Assembly: GCA_021234155.1 (NCBI GenBank)
Contig: JAJEKV010000020.1
Span: 16,917,018 to 16,981,017 of the forward strand
Reading direction: 5' to 3'
DNA: 64,000 nt
DNA from: Isoetes taiwanensis
Lineage: Eukaryota > Streptophyta > Lycopodiopsida > Isoetales > Isoetaceae
The position numbers and the translations under genes were made by a program. Every line of letters starts with the position of its first letter. Within the stretch, counting starts at the first letter, position 1. The notes under the pieces were generated by a model. It saw only the letters and a list, made by a program, of their open reading frames with translations. It had not been told where the DNA came from and did not search any database. Shown in pieces: positions 57,701-64,000 of this stretch.

Positions 57701-59022
57701 GGGGAGTAGATTTTGATGAAACCTACTCACCAGTTGTTAAGTTAGCCAGCATTAGAATGATAATTGCCATATCAAATGCCTTAAATCTAGATTTACACCA
57801 TATGGATGTTTGTACAGCTTTCCTTAATGCAGATTTGGAGGAAGAGGTTTACATGAGACAAGCTCAAGGTTTTGAAGTTGAGAAAGACAAAGTTTGGAGA
57901 CTGAAGAAAGTCGTCTCTGGTGAAGCAATCTCCAAGACAATGGTATTTTTGTATTGACAATTTTTTGAAAGAACAAAGCTTTACTAAGTTGGCTAATGAT
58001 GGCAACGTTTATCTACTAAAGGATGAGGGAGAATTTTGTATAATGGCAGTGTATGTGGATGACTGTATACTGGCATCCAATAATATGAACTTCTTGAATA
58101 AATGCAAGGAGATGCTCAAAACGGTACCAAATGATGAGATCTTGGAGAGTTGACACAGTTCCGGGAATTCAAGTAAGAAAGACAGAACAAACATGACAAT
58201 ATCTCTAAATCAAGGTAAGTACATAGACTCGGTCTTGGAGAAGTTCAATATGCTAGAATGCAATGCAGAAAGGCACCTATCATGGTCGGAAACAAACCGT
58301 CAAAGGAACTTTGCCCTCAGAGTGAAGATGAGAAGGAGAAAATGAGTAAGATTCCATATAGGCAGGTTGGTAGGAAGCTTATTGTTCATTGCCAACAATA
58401 CAAGACGACATTGCATTCATAGTAAATGTGTTGAGCGAGATATAACAATAATCCAGGTTATGAGCATTGGTCAAGACTAAGAAAGTTTTGAGATTTTTGA
58501 AAGGCACAAAACACAATGGGAATTGTTTATCGTTCAAAGGATCCGAAATTAAAATGTTCTGATGATGCCGACCGGTGTGGAGATCTAGATGAGCATAAAT
58601 CAACTTCGGGATACATTGTAATGTTAGGAGGAGCACCGAGTTAGTTGGAGAAGCAAGAAACAATCATCTATTGCTTTGTCAACTGCAGAATCCGAGTATG
58701 CCTCAACAACTCTTCTTTGCTAAAGAAATCATTTTGGGCGGAGGAAGGTTCTTTGGAAGAGTTGGAAATAAAAAGAAGACAAAGACCTGAATTATTTTGT
58801 GACAATCAAAGTTGTATTGCAATGACAAAAAACCCTGTGCTACACGAGAGGACCAAACATATCGAAATGGAGATGCACTATATCAGGGACATGGTGAATA
58901 AGGGATTTATTCAACTAAAGTATGTAAGATCAGAAGATCAACTTGCTGACATAATGACCAAGGCATTAAGCTGGAAGAGACTTCAAAAATTATCAAGTGC
59001 TATGAGCTGTAGAGATGCCTGA
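54761..59022 (+). pseudogene. Copia copy 2 gag-pol polyprotein, broken
   Basis: From ATG 54761 the gag is open to 55351, longer than in copy 1, and then continues shifted. Two knuckle-like sites are present: CFNCNQYGHLK (about 55475, last Cys not in frame) and CYNCGGRGHYASNC (about 55540-55581), followed by an R-G-R-G-R-G basic stretch. Protease reads F-M-I-L-D-S-G-A then stop. Gag-pre-integrase and integrase are open at 55969-56559 (C-R-G-C zinc site; H-T-D-L-C-G-P-L; F-V-D-D-Y-S-R) and 56540-57136 (R-S-D-R-G-G-E-Y with the second Asp; P-Q-Q-N-G-V-V-E-R with the Glu). RT is at 57631-58153 (T-Y-S-P-V-V, D-V-C-T-A-F-L-N, Y-V-D-D-C). RNase H ends at 58645-59022 (D-N-Q-S-C-I-A-M, H-I-E-M-E-M-H-Y-I-R). 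Most motifs are normal, so the element was recently functional. Confidence 0.88.
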
Positions 59023-59032
59023 ATTATGACAT

Positions 59033-59042
59033 GAAAGGGGAA
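59033..59042 (+). promoter_or_regulatory. Copia copy 2 polypurine tract
   Basis: GAAAGGGGAA directly before LTR3. Confidence 0.85.
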
Positions 59043-59583
59043 TGTTAGAATTCATGCCATAATTGAGATGGGAAAATACTCAAGGAAATTCGGTGACAAA
59101 GTTGAGATAGCACCTAAAGCACCTAAGAAGTTTGAGCACCTAAAGCACCTGCCAATGGAGCCAATTTCGGTTCAAATGAATCGATTCAGTATGACGAAGA
59201 CATGAAGAGCCAATCGACGGTCTGGCTTGACCGTTGGACTGCAAAGATAAATAAAGATGTAATACAGAGGTTGAGGATTCATTGGAAATTAGCAGGAGCA
59301 ATCGTGAAGCAGGCATGAATCGATTTGAAATTGAATGACCTATTTGAAGTTTGAAGCTACAGTATCCTCATCGATCTCATATGAACAGTAATGCTAAGAT
59401 TATTTCCAATGGTCATAATTGCCAATGTTAATGATAAGTTGAAGAAGTGACTTGGCTAGTGTTATACAATTGGTTTTTTGTTGAGTTGAATGTAAAATCA
59501 TCTTATGCTATTAGATTGAGGTGTTTCTTACACATAGATGATTATCAATCCAAGATAGTTCTATTCACTGCTTATTTCTAACA
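59043..59583 (+). repeat. Copia LTR3 (541 bp)
   Basis: As LTR1 and LTR2 but with two instead of three CACCTAAAG-type units and a deletion of about 24 bp near 59555 (the segment with ATCTAACATTGTTACATGAT is absent). Confidence 0.9.
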
Positions 59584-59588
59584 AATTG
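59584..59588. repeat. Target-site duplication AATTG, right copy of the copia array
   Basis: Identical to 49257-49261. Confidence 0.8.
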
Positions 59589-60440
59589 CTCCTCACAAAT
59601 TATCAATTCCATGGATGAGGTTGGAAAGATTATCAATCACCTCCAGTAGCTCTTTGGGGGGGGGAGAGGGTAAACACCCCTGCTCATCCATTACCTCAGA
59701 GAAATGAGGTAATGGACGAGCAAGGGTGCTTAACTGGGCAAGCAGGATTCCCCATTTATAGCTGGGTTATCAGGTTCCATTATCAAAGGTTGGGCAGGCT
59801 ATAGATCAGTTATCAGATGTTCGTAGATGTTATAGATCGATTATAATTTCGTAGATGCAAAGAAGTCCATCCGAGGTTGAATCATGCACGCCGTTGCCCC
59901 TTCATAGAGTTTGCTTGCCTGTTATGCCCTATCACAAAGCATGGATCAACAACCAAGAATGGCTTGATCCAAGAGCCTGCCGATCAAGGGAGGTTAAACC
60001 CCTCTCGAATCCCCTCTCGATGTATCATGGGAGATAACCTTCTCTACCTACCGGGCTCGAGGATTATATGTCATGATCATCTCATTCATCAAACCACTAC
60101 AATCAGTTTATTTTCTTTTAGTATCTATTTTTTCCTTTGATTCAGAGAATGAACATATGAGGACACATGCCATCTTAATAGAGATATCGCATGTCAGATA
60201 AACTTGTACATGAGATTTCATTTCTGTTGCATCTCTCTGGTTTGGTCTGTCTCTTTCCTTTGTGCTGATCTCTTCTGTGAGTTTGGTCCAAATGGAATAA
60301 CAAATACATTATGCACATAAAAGGGGCAAAATACTTCAGATTAGTTCTGTGTTATCATAATATCCACCTTGGACATGCTTTACCATGCCAGACACATTAT
60401 TTGAAGTCTTCCATGCTGCCACCAAAACCATAGGCTTGTT
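59589..60440. other. Intergenic DNA between the copia array and VHA-A
   Basis: Contains a G-run (about 59655-59664), a strong hairpin (separate entry), a purine/pyrimidine-mixed stretch with repeated ATAGATC-TTAT motifs near 59800-59850, and AT-rich sequence towards the gene. No convincing ORF. Confidence 0.5.
59675..59728. repeat. Strong 24-bp inverted repeat (hairpin)
   Basis: Arms CACCCCTGCTCATCCATTAC-CTCA and TGAGGTAATGGACGAGCAAG-GGTG pair at 22 of 24 positions around a 6-base loop GAGAAA. The stem is long enough for a small-RNA precursor or a tiny foldback element. Confidence 0.7.
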
Positions 60441-60442
60441 TC

Positions 60443-60448
60443 TTTATT
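60443..60448 (-). terminator. Candidate polyadenylation signal of VHA-A
   Basis: AATAAA on the minus strand, about 235 bases after the VHA-A stop codon. Plausible position for a plant 3' UTR; not tested against transcripts. Confidence 0.35.
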
Positions 60449-60682
60449 CAGGCCTTCAGCTGGCCATTTCATGATTCTGGGCTTGCCAACCCTTTACTCA
60501 ACTTTTACACTGGTAAGTTAAGAATTTGACAACTTAAATTTCTGACATAACCAGCAAATTATTAATCAACACATTGGTGCAAAATGGCCATAAATAAACA
60601 ATACATGCTGAATCAGCTGAAACGCACGCTACTTGAACATACAAAGCGGTGGAAAATTCTTCACATCTTTACATTGTAATGA

Positions 60683-64000
<3,318 letters not shown>

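Larger units (their letters stand above)
49262..59583 (+). mobile_element. Ty1/copia tandem array: LTR-internal-LTR-internal-LTR
   Basis: Three LTRs of one family (49262-49835, 54162-54734, 59043-59583) flank two near-identical internal regions of 4326 and 4308 bp. Both internals start with an initiator-Met primer site and end with the same polypurine tract. The single outer duplication AATTG shows that the array behaves as one insertion. Gene order gag, protease, integrase, RT, RNase H is that of Ty1/copia. The two internals differ mainly by small changes at CAG/CTG sites. Confidence 0.92.

Overview
This is nuclear DNA of a land plant. The only convincing host gene is the 3' part of the vacuolar H+-ATPase catalytic subunit A gene (VHA-A) on the minus strand at the right edge: 16 exons with compact introns and unbroken reading phase. 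The rest is mostly transposable elements of plant type (Ty3/gypsy, Ty1/copia, L1-like and RTE-like LINEs, tRNA-derived SINE-like units, PIF/Harbinger), plus a large GATTC satellite and low-information intergenic DNA. Nested elements suggest a large, repeat-rich genome; I cannot name the species or place it among flowering plants, gymnosperms, ferns or lycophytes.

Layout. 1-4.2 kb: a decayed protease-like fragment, a PIF/Harbinger transposase pseudogene (minus strand) and featureless DNA. 4.17-17.55 kb: Ty3/gypsy element 1, bounded by the duplication TTGTG, with 1.95-kb LTRs, a likely tRNA-Gln primer site, an extra RNase H-like domain ahead of the reverse transcriptase, and a 5'-truncated RTE-like LINE inside its 5' LTR. 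18.1-19.0 kb: a minus-strand LINE piece. 19.02-30.23 kb: Ty3/gypsy element 2, with 0.58-kb LTRs, a tRNA-Asp-type primer site, near-duplicate target sites GATAT/GATAC, an insertion in gag, an antisense small ORF with promoter-like boxes, and about 3 kb of coding sequence after integrase. 30.2-37.2 kb: several L1-like LINE fragments, a broken FCP1-like phosphatase gene and a possible Ulp1-like exon. 38.15-42.2 kb: a satellite whose GATTC core recurs about every 10-11 bp, arranged in larger repeated blocks. 42.96-45.42 kb: a recent L1-like LINE with a perfect 13-bp target duplication. 45.6-49.2 kb: a possible host exon, a SINE-like unit and AT-rich DNA. 49.26-59.58 kb: a Ty1/copia tandem array, LTR-internal-LTR-internal-LTR, with one outer AATTG duplication. 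59.6-64.0 kb: a strong hairpin, then VHA-A.

Within each LTR element, gag, protease, reverse transcriptase/RNase H and integrase would form one self-copying system, but as read here every element is broken by stops and frameshifts. Many differences between the two copia copies sit at CAG/CTG trinucleotides and are not C-to-T changes. This suggests consensus errors at CHG-methylated cytosines, so some breaks may be artefacts. I found no clear evidence for a new cellular pathway. The least explained parts are the post-integrase region and antisense ORF of gypsy element 2, the domain order of gypsy element 1, and the phased GATTC satellite.
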